From NCBI GenBank assembly GCA_029379385.1, contig CM055605.1, forward strand, positions 11,815,001-11,879,000: 64,000 bases of DNA, given 5' to 3'. The DNA comes from Quillaja saponaria (lineage: Eukaryota; Streptophyta; Magnoliopsida; Fabales; Quillajaceae). The notes below the pieces were generated by a model, which was not told where the DNA came from, made no database searches, and saw only the letters and a list, made by a program, of their open reading frames with translations. Made by a program: the position numbers and the translations under genes. This document shows, one piece after another, positions 35,608 to 47,241 of this stretch (within the stretch, counting starts at the first letter, position 1; the number at the start of each line of letters is the position of its first letter).

Positions 35608-36627
35608 ATTATAATTATATAAATATCTTAGTAAAGTTATGGCACATGTTTTTTTTTTCTATTATTTTATTTAGCCTTTCTTTTCATTTTTTTTATTTGC
35701 TTTTCGTTTTCCTCTTGGTGGTGACCGACCATACTCTTGTTCTTCTTCCTTCAACGCCATTGGAGAACTTAGAGATTCCTACACCCTTTTCTTACTTCAC
35801 CGAGACTTCATGGATTGCAGGAATTTCATCCTCCTTTCTTGTACTTGTTGTCTTGGATGTTTGGTTTTGAGAGACGAGTTGGTAGCCATCATCTCTCCTG
35901 TTTTACAGGGCAGTAGGTGTTTAGAGATTGAGAGAAATCAAGACAGGTGAAGGTAGCATCCTGTAGGAAGTGGTTATGTTGTGAGTGCACTAAGTAAGCT
36001 GTGTATAATAGGCTATTTGTGGCCGTGTGTATAGATTGTAGGGTGGTTCTGTTTCAGCTGTGTGTGTACCATTTTGCTGCCATCCTAGTTCACAAATTGA
36101 AGCTGTGATAGAGGAACATTGGAGGGCAGTGTGTGGACAGCAAACCGTAAGGGTACTCCTCCTTCATGTGAAGTAGATTTCCCTTTTTATTTCATTCTAT
36201 CTTGGGATGGTTGTATCGTGCGGGAGGGGGGGGTTAAATGGTTTTGGTTAGCTGATTGTCAAGTGAATAAAATTATGGTTGATTGTACTTAGTAGGAGTG
36301 TTAATGCTAGGAAATTGTTAGATAATGGTGTGGGAAAAAGTTGTAATAAGAGAGTTAAGTTGGAAAGGAATACATCAAGAGGTTGCCCCTGTTTTACAAC
36401 AGCTTGGCTGCCAATTTTCTCTCCATAGTAGTGTACTGGAATGTTAAAGAAGAGGTTTGTACCTCTTTTGGGTCACGGCACAATGAGGGAAAAATGTAGG
36501 AATTCCCTGTGCCGTGAACCCTATCTAATGTAGGCATATTAGAATTTAGTTAGGCAATTAGTTAGATTTCAATTAAGTTGGTTGCTTAAGTGTCATGTAA
36601 AAAGTTTAAGCATGAAACATTGGAGTT
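35422..36627 (+). repeat. Truncated 3' LTR of the family-A chromovirus
   Basis: It starts tgttataacccaataattc and aligns closely with the 5' LTR up to aacattggagtt (36627; compare 28932). There it stops: the remaining ~1.44 kb of the LTR is absent. It carries an (at)n run at 35572-35601. A hairpin of aagaggt-ttgt-acctctt (36450-36467) and a longer imperfect hairpin (36471-36520) lie within it. Confidence 0.8.
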
Positions 36628-36639
36628 GATTTTCTAATG

Positions 36640-37920
36640 TACTATCCATGACCTTATACAATAAGATGTTCCTTGAATTTGTTTGTATTTGTTTTAGACA
36701 TGATGAGACATAGTGGTTGAGTTGTAGGTCGTGCGAGATAGTCGAATATTACCTTTGACTAGAAGTCTACCATTTCTCAAGCACATTTGGCAAGAAATTT
36801 AGATCATAGAAGATTATGGATGACTTAGTTGAAGTCTTAATTTAGCAACAGTAGTCTCTGCAAGACAGTTGTTTATGAGATCAATATACGTAAGGCTTCC
36901 ATAATAACAATAAATAGCAAAGGAGATAAGGGATCAACTTGACATAAATTGTATGAATTTTTGAAGAAACTAACTGTATGAATTATCAAAGTAATCTCAC
37001 TTTAACCCATTTATTATTATTGCAAAATATATTGTGGAAATGTACATACATGTGTAGTCCATCCACTTCCTCCCAAAATTCTTTCTAAGAGATATAAAAA
37101 GTTTTCTTTTCAACTTCAAGTCTGCAAACAAATTTTAATATTGAATATTGAAGCTTAGAACTAACACACTCATTGGTCAAAAGAACAAAGTCCAAACTAC
37201 CTTATGTACAATAACTCTTATCCATAATTTATATGCAATCTTCACTAAACTGATAGGGTAAAATCCTTTGATATTTGTCACTGTATGGTTTCAGGAAAAT
37301 GCAGTTGCTTAGGTTTTTGAGTGTAGACTTTACTCAAGATTCATATACTTTCTTGAAGGAGACTAATTGATTGTGTGTAATTTTAAGATGTAACCTTGCA
37401 GGGTAGAGGAGTTAGTTAGTTATCAGTTACATAATGTAGTGTATGAGTGGTATAAGTTATTGGTGCAGCGACGAATGAAGCCAAATCCACTTGTTCGGTA
37501 TGAATTTAACAAAGTTTCCACTGAACATTTTCATTTGAGAGCTAAAAATATTGATGTAATACTTATGGGATAAGAAGTTTATCTATCCTAATATGTTAAG
37601 ATGCTCTAGTTCTTTTTCCAAAGAGAAGGATGATTTGTTCTGACTTTCTATTAATTACTGACAGTTGAATTAGGTTATAGTAAAGAATAAGTCTCTCTTC
37701 CTCAATATTAAGAATTATTTGATCAGTTACAAGGGGCTCAAAACTCTTTCAAGATCGACCTACGTTCGACATATCACTAATTTTGAATCAAGAAGGATGA
37801 CGTTCCAAAAACTGTTTTCTATACCTGATGTAAGCATGACGAGTCCTTAGTTGTGTCTTTTGAATTCACTAATGTTCCTCTAGCTTTCATTATTGTAAAA
37901 AGTCAGCACTATATCCTTTG
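36640..37920 (+). pseudogene. Internal remnants of a second family-A element (gag and RT fragments)
   Basis: Directly after the truncated 3' LTR the sequence matches the interior of the same element family. The atgatgagacatagtgg at 36702 resembles the gag start at 30578; SYQLHNVVYEWYKLLVQRR (37418-37475) matches SYQLHDVAYDWYKILIQRQ; and a degraded RT stretch follows (FPKKKDDLF then a stop, SINY, KTLSRSTYVRHIT) at about 37610-37790. Large internal deletions separate the pieces. The copy is more decayed than the neighbouring one. Confidence 0.7.
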
Positions 37921-39551
37921 AAATGAGAATAATAAATACCGTGTCTAGCCTTATATTTTTACTAAGTAAAATATGGAAAGTGGACAACACAAGATAAAAA
38001 GGAAAAAAAAACTAGGCATCAAAATGTATCAGGCTTATTCATGTTATATGTTGGATTTAATACATAGGACAAGAGCACGATTATGTTTTGTACAACAACT
38101 ACACAGGACAACAAAGACATAAATATTATTGTTCAAAAGCAACTCGTAAGAAGTTATTCAGTATTGCTTCATCAGTCATGTTTTCTTCATCTCCTAACAT
38201 TAAAGCTTTGCATATCTATATAAATGACAAGTATTAATTATTGATGCAGAGAAATTATTGACAGTGTAAAAAAAATAATTATAAATTATCGATACAAAAG
38301 GAAAAAACCTAAAATTATCAATCTGAAATGTTATTTCAAATGCCAACACGAGTACAAAGACAAATTTTAAATTTTCCACTGCAATCAATAAAATGCATGG
38401 ATTAATTTTATTAAAAACAAGTACAAGAATCCATCCAAGTCATTTATCATGATATCAAAGGACAAATCAAGACTTTGATAACTAAGCAACAAGCATCGGA
38501 GTAGCCATGATGGCATGACACAGAGCCCGCTGTCCACGAATAGAAAATACTTTTATAACTTTAGACAACCTAATTTTCAATTCTCCATAATAAAAGTAAT
38601 TACTGCACCATAAAGAAAATATATCCAAAACATTATTTCTTACATGTCTATCATGTGGCATACATGAACCAAAAAAATCTATACAACTAGCTAGCCACGA
38701 ATATCAAACAATACAGAGTTAACCAAAAAGCAAAAATAAGCATCAAAGATAGAATACCTAACCTTATCCTCTACGAGCTTCCATCTTCCTATAACTTTGG
38801 TTTGAACCAAACTTTAACCCTTTCGCAGGCCTCACCACATCCATATGCTTCTCTGTCCATGCAATATATAGATTTTTAAGTCCCTTTGCAGTTAATCTCC
38901 TCATATCCAAATCTTCAAGACCTTTCACCATTAATTCCTTGGTTATGCTAATCAATCACAACATTCATGCGCATCACTAGAAAAAGAAAAAGAAAAAGAA
39001 AAAGAAAAAGAAAAAGAAAAAGAAAAAGAAAAAGAAAAGAGATTTTGAAGTTATTGACCTTAGATTCTAGTGCTTAGGATTCGACTTCGTGTAGTTTTCT
39101 TATGGTAGATCTTTATCTCTGATGTGTTGTTAAGGTAAAGAAGATCCTGCTAAAATGAAAAGACATTGAGAGAGAAAGTGATATGGGAGAGATGGGTGAC
39201 TGTTGGAGTGTGAAAGAAAAATCTAGGGAATTCATTTCATTCTGCTTTTACATTGGAGACAATTAAGCTTTTAGACACGGGAATAAATATTAATTATGGA
39301 AGTTAATATATTAGACACGATTGGGCCATTTCTAAAGCTTTTGTTCACTTTTATTGTATGCCTAACAATGAAAGTGAAAGTTTTTCTGAAAATGTGTTAT
39401 AAGAGACAAAAAAAATTCTTGCCTCTAATAAACTGAGTCTAATAGCCTGTTTTCTTGTAGTGTCGAAATTCAAGTAATTTATCTTCACGCATACTGAACT
39501 CTGTTATTTCACCTTTCAACACCTTCTGCTTCACCTTCTCCAATTCAACAT
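37921..39551. other. Region of uncertain content with a possible gene fragment on the - strand
   Basis: On the - strand, 38955-38764 has a 63-codon frame with a protein-like composition (GLEDLDMRRLTAKGLKNLYI, then WTEKHMDVVRPAKG). A further - strand stretch at about 38200-38120 reads LGDEENMTDEAILNNFLRVA before a stop. They look like two exons or fragments of one host-type gene, but I do not recognise the protein. The right side ends in ctgttttcttgtagtg (39447-39462), which resembles a CACTA transposon end. No TE ORF is seen. Confidence 0.3.
38980..39040. repeat. (AAAAAG)n microsatellite
   Basis: About ten perfect tandem copies of the hexamer aaaaag, ending in aaaagag. Simple-sequence repeat, likely polymorphic. 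Confidence 0.95.
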
Positions 39552-40182
39552 TATAAACCCTACAATTTTGGCATTTCTCTATTAAAATAATTGGCTAGTT
39601 TAAGAGTCAATTAATTAAATTTAAAATTGAACAATTAACCAAATAGACACAAATTGGCAATCATCACCAATTACAACCAAATCACCTTAAATTATCTTTA
39701 ATCGCCCCAAATCTTGTTAAAACAATCAACTACCCAAATTATCTCCGATTCCTAAATTATTGCCCCCAGCATTCTCTTATAAATAGGTTTGCATTGACAA
39801 TGGAAATAGGGCACACACAGAAAATTCAAGAAACAAAACTCTTGAAATTCTCTCGCTTTCACTCTCTCACAAATCAGAGATTTAAAGTAAACATAAGGGT
39901 TCTCTTCATTTAAGGTCAGTGCTAGCAGAGTTCATCCAATCTCCTTCTCAAATGACCATCCACAATGTCATCTTGAAAGAAGCAAATCATTTCTTTCGAT
40001 ATCAAGCTTCACAGCCTTAAAATTGAATCAAATTCTTAGGAGATCGAATCAAAGAAATCTTTATTATTTTCTTGTAAAGAATATTACATAGAGTAGTAAC
40101 CATTATTTTACAAATATTTATAAATTGTTATTTGTACAGGATTTTGTTTGTTTATTTTTCAGAACCAAAATTTGTGTTTACA
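39552..40182 (+). repeat. 5' LTR of the Tat/Ogre-like element
   Basis: 631 bp. It starts tataaaccctacaattttgg (3' copy: tgtagacaccataattttgg) and ends tttgtgtttaca. A TATA-like tataaatagg sits at 39778-39787. The start has decayed from the canonical TG. Confidence 0.75.
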
Positions 40183-40229
40183 AATTTCTAGTACACTTGG
40201 TGGGACTACTCTGCCTCTCATCTCTTTCT

Positions 40230-40610
40230 CCTTTCCACAAATTTCTACATTAACCTTGCTAGATCTAATGGCCCTAAAGAAGAATATCATAAGGCCGCTA
40301 CCACCAAGAAGGCCACTGTCGACAAATAGGTTGCCTCTAGTGCTAGCATCATGGAAAACTTAAGTGGACAATTTTTTGACGTGCTTGTCACCCATTAGCT
40401 GAAACTCGAGTGAATGCCACTCCCTTCATCAGTTTAGATGTTCTTGCTGGAAAGAAAGGTGGAAGCCTTGAGAAGGTCAGGGATTCGTCCCCCATGGTGT
40501 ATTTTGAATCGGAAAGCATCACACCAAAAACAAGAAGTATCTACTTCTCCTTAACTACTCTCATTCTCTTCACCTACAAGCCTAGAGGATGAAGGAATCT
40601 CAATCATGAT
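40230..40610 (+). pseudogene. gag N-terminal fragment of the Tat/Ogre-like element
   Basis: Two overlapping open frames (40148-40363 and 40410-40592) encode fragments such as MALKKNIIRPLPPRRPLSTN and VNATPFISLDVLAG. They fit the position of gag in this lineage, after the 5' LTR, but I recognise it by context more than by domain. The reading frame is broken. Confidence 0.45.
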
Positions 40611-40624
40611 AGAAAAGCCCAATT

Positions 40625-40940
40625 TGGAAAATGTCATGTCTTCCATAGTGGTGAACACAGCTACTCATATGTATTTGCACTTAACAAGTTGTACTTGAAT
40701 AATGTGGAAGAGTATCAAGCTATACTCATTGGTTTAGAAATGGAAATTGACATTGGAATTTCACAATAGAAGTATATGAGGATTCGCAATTGATAATCAA
40801 TCAGTTCTTGAATCAATACAAAGTCAAGAAAGAAGACTTAGTACCTTACTATCAATATGTTAAAAGGCTTTTGCAATTAATAATGTGTCTCTACATTTTG
40901 TCAAGAAGGAAAACAAACAAGCAGATGCCTAAACAAATTT
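40625..40940 (+). pseudogene. RNase H fragment of the Tat/Ogre-like element
   Basis: Translated pieces read NNVEEYQAILIGLEMEIDIG, then after a frame break QFLNQYKVKKEDLVPYYQYV and KRLLQLIM. In intact Tat-lineage pol the block is N-N-x-A-E-Y-x-A-L-I-x-G-L followed by L-x-V-x-x-D-S-Q-L-V-(I/V)-x-Q. The D-S-Q part is altered here and a stop lies in the middle. Confidence 0.75.
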
Positions 40941-41399
40941 AGCTACCACAATAGTTTTCCAAGGTCAAGAAACTATCCTAGTAATTGTATGTCAAAGATG
41001 GGTAGCCCTTGAGATGATTGAAGAGATAGAAGAGGCTAACATGATATCGGTATATGTCATCGATAAAGAAGATTGGTGTCACCCGATGATCGATTAACTT
41101 CAATATGGAAAACTCCCGGAAGATCCCCGCCATAGGATAAAATTCCGAAGGAGAGCCCTGAGGTTCATTTATTATAGACACATTCTTTATCATCACTTTT
41201 TTTGATAGGCAATAACTCTGATATCTAAGAGACAAAGAAGCAAATAGCTCAATAGAAAAGGTACATTTTGGAATTTGCAGAGCGCGCTAATCCATACCAA
41301 AATTACATTGCACGATAAAGTGGATAGGTTACTACTGGACTTCAATGGTAAAAGATTCAATGAAATATTCCAAGAATTGTGATGCTTGTTAGTTTCATG

Positions 41400-41872
41400 A
41401 AAATTTCATGCATTAACTGCCCAAACCATTGTACCATTGCATCATAGCATTTTGATGATAGGTTCTTGATATTGTGGGTCCATTAACACCAAAATCTTCT
41501 GGTGGTCATTCTCATATGTGAGCACCACCGACTATTTCTTCAAATGGGTAGATGCTATTATGTTAAGGGGAAGTGAATAAAGAACAAGTTGTTAACTTCA
41601 TTCAGAAGCATATCATTTATTGGTATGGTGTTCCACAATACATCATTACCAATAACGAAAAGCAAGTCTATAATCACCAGGTGGACAAACTTGTTGAAAA
41701 ATTCAAGTTCAAACAATAAGTCCTCCATGTATTATACACAAGCCAACGGCCTTGCAAAAGCCTTCAATAAGACTTTTTACAACCTACTAAAAAAGGTAAT
41801 AGCGATGAATAAAAAATATTAGAATGAAAGAATGGGTAAAGCCCTGTGGGCATACTAGACCACATACCGTAC
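41400..41872 (+). pseudogene. Integrase fragment of the Tat/Ogre-like element, left of the insertion
   Basis: Recognisable stretches are ILWVH-type core start (near 41460-41520), YFFKWVDAIML (41533-41563), FIQKHIIYWYGVPQYIIT (41600-41652) and ANGLAKAFNKTFYNLLKKV (41748-41807). The catalytic D of (I/V)-x-D-N-G is N in ITNNEKQ. The stretch ends with WAY, a stop, TTYRT at 41846-41872 and continues across the insertion at 48621. Confidence 0.8.
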
Positions 41873-43236
41873 TGATAAGTATATGAAATAGCCTTATTTA
41901 CATGTCCTTTTTATTCATATATTTACTATGTTATTGAGTTTTAGTTTAATTATTGCTTAGTTAAGTCATTTATCTTAAAGTGTTGAACCCTAGTTAAGTA
42001 TGCGTAGGATTTAGCCCAATTCATTTTGAAGGTTTAATGCTTAAAAAAAAAACCCTTTGAAATCAAAAAGTAAAGTCAAACAAGGATTTCCTACTTATTG
42101 GGTGCTATGGCCATGGAAAAGAGGCACCATAGTGCCTAAGCATGCAAAACCATCTAGGCAGAGAGGAATAGCGCGTAGGCTCCAGAAAAGCAGTGCCTAG
42201 GCTCCCAAGATAGGACAAAGTGATGCCTAGGTACCAAAAAAGCAGTGCCTAAGAGCCTAACAATGAACCTCCATTCCAAACTTCAGTGCTACAACACCAG
42301 AACTTCAATACTGTGGAATCGACTCAATTCCTAGTCTGAGTTGAACTCTTTTTGAAGCCTATTTAAAGAGGTTTATGTTAAGGAATCAAAACACACAAGT
42401 TTAGCTAAAAAAGTCTAGAGTTTAGAGGTATCAAGAGTGTAAAGAGCAAGAGAACTTGGATGAATAAAGATTAAAGCTTGACAATCATCGATTATCTTCA
42501 TTCTACTCTTTACTTCCCTTGTGTTTATTTGATGCTTTATTATATGAATCCATGTTTACATTAAGCAGCATATACTAGATTTTACTCTAAGATTGCAATA
42601 GAACTCAACATGTAGTTTGGTTTTATGTTTATGACATGATTGCTTAGGGTGTGGTACATGAGTTATTTATCTTATTCTATGCTCTATGCTTCTAATTGAT
42701 TGGCAATCTTTTAGATTGATGTGGTAACTTAGAGGAACCTTAATGAAGGAAATCTAAGTTTAGCCTTGAATAAAATAGCACTTGTTTGAATTTGATTTGT
42801 ATGTAGGATTGAAATATACCTCCTTGTGTAGCCATTGTTAGGTCTATTCTTAATAAGTCTAGGCTTAATTCAATTCTCATAGAAATATAGTGAATTGGTT
42901 AAGTTAGATTATAAGCAATTTGAAAGATACTTATAATTATATAAGAACCCTAGGTTAATAATTCGGTATCAAAACTAAGCATGATAAGATAACAATAATT
43001 AAAGTTAGTGTTGAGGGAAGTTATAATTCTAGTTTTTCTTTATTACATTCTTTGCTTTAATTTTTTTTTTTTTGTTTAAAAATATCAATCTCAAAGATCA
43101 TTCGTTTGGATAAGATTAGGATTGATTAATTTTAGTACTTAGCAATTGTTAGATATAATTTCTTATAGGAACAATCTCTACATACTCTTTATTAGTTGTT
43201 CACGATACGTGCACTTGCATATTAAAATATGCAACA
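41873..43236 (+). repeat. 5' LTR of the Athila-type element
   Basis: 1,364 bp, from tgataagtatatgaaatagc to ...atatgcaaca. A block at about 42110-42300 contains several tgcctag/gcctagg repeats (agtgcctaag, agtgcctagg, gatgcctagg), also seen more degraded in the 3' LTR at 47570-47640. Confidence 0.88.
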
Positions 43237-43242
43237 AGTTTT

Positions 43243-43260
43243 TAGCACCATTGTTGGAGA
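43243..43260 (+). other. Primer binding site of the Athila-type element
   Basis: tagcaccattgttggaga, differing from the usual Athila site (tggcgccgttgccgggga) mainly by transitions, as expected from cytosine deamination. Confidence 0.75.
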
Positions 43261-43329
43261 ATTAGTCTAATATTTGTTAATATTAACACCAGTGAATTCT
43301 AGTTTTAATTCAAACTTTCTTTTTTGTTT

Positions 43330-44560
43330 ACTTCTTAGATACTATTGATTATGCATGCAATGAACTCGAAATTTGTTCCTTTCAATCCCGATATTGATAA
43401 GACGTATTAAAAACTTAGAAAAGAAAAGTCACAAGCTTTGAATCAAGAGCCAGCTATGGCTAAAAATCAAGAACCTAAGCACTTGAGGGATTATGCAGTC
43501 CTTCTTGTGCAAAACCTCTATTCGAGCATCTTAAGGCTACCTATGAAAGCCAATAATTTCAATATCAAGTCTGGCTAAGTCCAAATGAATCATTTGCCAG
43601 ATTCCAGAATGACAATCCAAAATCCCACATATTAATCTTTTTAGAGCTTTGTGACACTTTCAAGATCAACAGAGTTTCAGATGATGCACTACAGTTGCGC
43701 CTCCTTCCTTTCTCACTTCGAGATAAGGCAAAGAGTTGGTTACTAGCACATGGGAAGGCTTGGTTCAAAAGTTCTTAGCCAAGTTCTTTCCACTAGCCAA
43801 GACAGTGAAATTGCATAATGATATCACTTCATTCTTGCAATTAGAGATGGAGTCCTTATATGATGCTTAGAAGATGTCCCCATCATGGTATACCAACATG
43901 GCTACAAGTCCAAACCTTCTATAAAGGGTTGATATACTAAACAAATACCACAAATTATGTGGTAACTTTAGAAGTATTAATGGGGAAGTCCATTGATGAA
44001 TCTTTCGAATTATTGGAGGAGCTATCCTCTAATAATTATCAATGGCCTTTCAAAAGGTTGGCAACTCAAAGTGTAGATGGGGTTCATGAGTTGGATGCCA
44101 TTAGTGCATTAATTGCACAAGTGGCTATCCTATTTAAGAAAATTGACACTCTTAGGGAGCAACCAATCAAAAGGCAAGTTATGGCTTGTGAGATTTATAG
44201 GAATGGCCATACAAGCAGTTTGTGCCCAAATAATCTTGAATTAGCAAATTATTTTGGGCAATTACAATAGGCAACCCAACAACAACCCTTACTCCAATAA
44301 CTATGATCCTGGGTAGAGAAACCACCCAAATTTTTTTTTTGAGCAATCAAGGGTAATCTCATTAAGCAAAACCCATTTGTCTACCGGGTTTTCAAGTACT
44401 ACAAAGAGTGGCTTCTCTTGAAAAGAAGCCAAACATTGAAGACATGTTAATGTAATATATGTCTAAAATGGACTCCATTATTCAAAGTCAAGCAGCATCA
44501 CTAAAGACCCTTGAGAATCAAATAAGCCAACTGGCCAATGCTCTTGCAAGCCGTCCTTAA
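43330..44560 (+). pseudogene. gag remnant of the Athila-type element
   Basis: Recognisable Athila gag parts across frames: ILRLPMKANNFNIKSG (about 43529-43576), CDTFKINRVSDDALQLRLLP (43650-43709), FSLRDKAKSWLLAHGKAW (43710-43764), then SIDESFELLEELSSNNYQWP (43989-44048) in a 103-codon open frame (43959-44270). A zinc-knuckle-like CEIYRNGHTSSLCPNN follows, in which the usual second C of CCHC is Y. Stops and frameshifts separate the parts. Confidence 0.85.
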
Positions 44561-44589
44561 GGTACTTTATCTAGTGACACCAAGCCAAA

Positions 44590-45600
44590 TCTAAGAGGGG
44601 GAGTTCCAAACTTGGAGCGTTGTAAGGCTATCACTTTAAGGAGTGATAAAGAGGTAGAAGAACCTCCTAAGCAAGCTGAAAATACTAGCAAACAAGTTAA
44701 GGAGGAGATTGTGAATGAAAAGAAAAAGGACCATGCTCCAAAGAAAATAGTCATTCATATCCACCTCTACCTTTTCCTCAATGCTTCCAAAAGCCAAAAC
44801 TTGATATACAATTCAAGAAATTTCTGGAGATAATCAAGAAGCCTCACATCAATATTCCATTCATTGAAGCTCTTGAACAAATTCCTACATATGTTAAGTT
44901 TATTATGGACATCTTTTCCAAATAGAGGAGAATTAAGGATAATGAAATAGTTGCCTTAACCGAAGAATGTAGTGCCATCCTCTTAAAGAAACTACCACCA
45001 AAGGTTAAAGATCCAAGTCATTTTAACATCCCAATTTCTATTGGCAATGCATTTTGTGGGAAAGCTTTATGTGATTTGGGAGCTAGCATCAACTTGATGT
45101 GTTACTCCATATTTCACAAGCTTGGTCTTAAAAAGAAGAAAATTAAGCCCACCAAGGTGGCCTTGCAACTTAAGATCAGTCTTAAACTTATCCAATGAGA
45201 ATCATTGAAGATGTCTTAGTTAAGGTGAATAAGCTAATATTTCCAGCCAACTTCCTCATCCTCGACATGGAGGAAGACAAGGAAATTCCCATAATATTAG
45301 GAGACTATTCCTTGCAACCGGTAGAACTCTCATAGATGTGCAAAAAGGAGAACTTACTATGAGAGTTTAAAACTAAGAAGTGAAGTTCCATGTCTTCAAG
45401 GCTATAAAGCTTCCTTTCAAATCTGAGCAGTGTCATGCAATTGAGATGGTGCACAAAGCCACAAAAGAAGGAAATCAAGAGTTGAGTTGTCCTTTTCATA
45501 AATCCTTGATACTAAACCTTTCAATTGCCAAGAAACCACCATTGAAGACCAAATGCTCAATCGAGGGGGAAGTCATCAAGTGGTGGGATTAAATACCAAT
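44590..45600 (+). pseudogene. Protease region remnant of the Athila-type element
   Basis: After a K/E-rich linker (44612-44833) comes GNAFCGKALCDLGASINLM (about 45044-45100). This carries the aspartic protease motif with C-D-L-G-A-S-I, the usual Athila form. VKFHVFKAIKLPFKSEQC follows at about 45380-45433 and belongs to the region between protease and RT. The RT that should follow is absent. Confidence 0.8.
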
Positions 45601-47227
45601 GAGACCAAAGCTATCAACGGACATGCTTTGTGGCATGAATAAGTTGGCTAAGGCATGCTCAAGGAGGGAATACAAGAGGAACCGAAAAAACTTCAAGTAC
45701 TCTTTGAAAGATAAGACCTCTATTGCTTTGGAGGACAAGGGCTAAGAATGCAAAAGTTAAGCCGACGATTATGAGTCCAACGCTTCTTGGGAGGCAACTC
45801 AATTTTCTAACATTTTCTTTTTCTTTTTTATTTTCTGTTATAGTTCTTATTAAGTGTTCTTTGTCATTGTTGCAGGTTCATCATTTTTTACCTCCTACAA
45901 ACTTAGACACTTTTAATAAGGCTAAGGATTAGTGAGCTGTCCACCATGGTTCATTACCACAGAGTCTTTCTATTTTTATCATTTATTTATTTTACACATT
46001 GAGGACAATGTTAGTCTTACGTTTGCGGGAGGGTTTTATTAGTGTGCTTATATTTTTAGGTTGTTAGTTAGCCATGATGTTATTATGATTTTATTATGAA
46101 ATCCCCTCATCCTATGATAATATTATAATTTTCAAGTGATATTTGACATTCATGTTAAATTCATGAATTAGTAGAGCATTGTAGAATGTGATTTCCACAT
46201 ATTATGCACTTGATCTTTTTTTTTGTTTTTTTTGGATTGTTTTGCTTATTTAGAGATCATTTATGTTTAGGAAGTTCATACTTATTTAGGAACTTTTGAA
46301 GTTGTTTGATTCTCAATTTAAGCGAAATTCTGGACAAAACTAAGTAAGAGACATGATTTAGGTCATCTATGACCGTTTGAGCCTTTTAAGCTAACCAGGT
46401 TTTATATTATATCTCTAATAACCTTATTAAGGGTATATTGCTTATTCTTTAACATCCACAAAATTTTTACCTATTCTTTTAAATTGTAATTTTGAACCCT
46501 TACTCTTATGGGTATTGATAATTTTTTGAACATATTGAGCTATGTTATAAAAAAATACGAAAATGTTAAAATTATTATAAAAAAAAAAAGTATATCTTTA
46601 TGCCTTTTGATCAACCCTGTATTCATAATAAAAAGAAATAAGTTTGAAGCTGTGACAAAAGTTGAGAAAAAGGTAAAAGAAATAAAACCAAGAAAGTAGA
46701 AAAATGTATGAAATGGTGAAAAGAAAAGAGTATCTCAAATGGGTATTACTTAGGTTGTGGAAAAGAGCTCTTCAATGTATTAGAGTGATCTATGTGCTTC
46801 AGGTTACCTGAGCCTTAAAATTTTCTTTATCATATCATTATCTTAGCCTACATTACAAGCTTAATAAAGACCTATTAATCTTTGACTTAGTGAAGTCTAC
46901 ATTAGTGAAGAGAGAGAGTTAAAAGGCAAACTAATGGGGTTTGAGTACAAATTTGGATTTTACTTAAATATAAACTTATCCGGATTGCATGCATTCCTTT
47001 GTTAAAAGATCATACATACACACACATTGGAAATCCATTTGAATTTTTTGCTTGCTCTTGAATTGAAATATGAAGTTGAATAACACATGTGGTTGACATT
47101 TACTTAAATATCATGTGAAACTTTTGAGAGCATATTGGGGATGTCATTATGTTAGTATGATGAATTTTTTGCTAGTCATTGTCATTTGTGTTTTAATTTT
47201 TCTTTTGCTTGAGGAATAGCAAAACTT
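45600..47227 (+). other. 3' non-coding part of the Athila-type element
   Basis: It includes the cttgggaggcaactcaa block (45784-45800) commonly seen after pol in Athila-type elements. AT-rich sequence without recognised coding follows up to the polypurine tract. The env-like ORF of some Athila elements is not recognisable. Confidence 0.55.
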
Positions 47228-47241
47228 TAAGTTTGGGGGTG

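Noticed and set aside
38965..39462. A complete small CACTA element between cactagaaaaag (38975) and ctttt-type end ctgttttcttgtagtg (39462)
   Set aside because: The left end fits poorly and the flanking 3-bp sequences (cat versus tcg) do not match; only the right end is CACTA-like.
45723..45932. 69-codon frame after the Athila protease region as an env-like gene
   Set aside because: It covers the gggaggcaactcaa post-pol block and a T-rich stretch; its hydrophobic look comes from composition.
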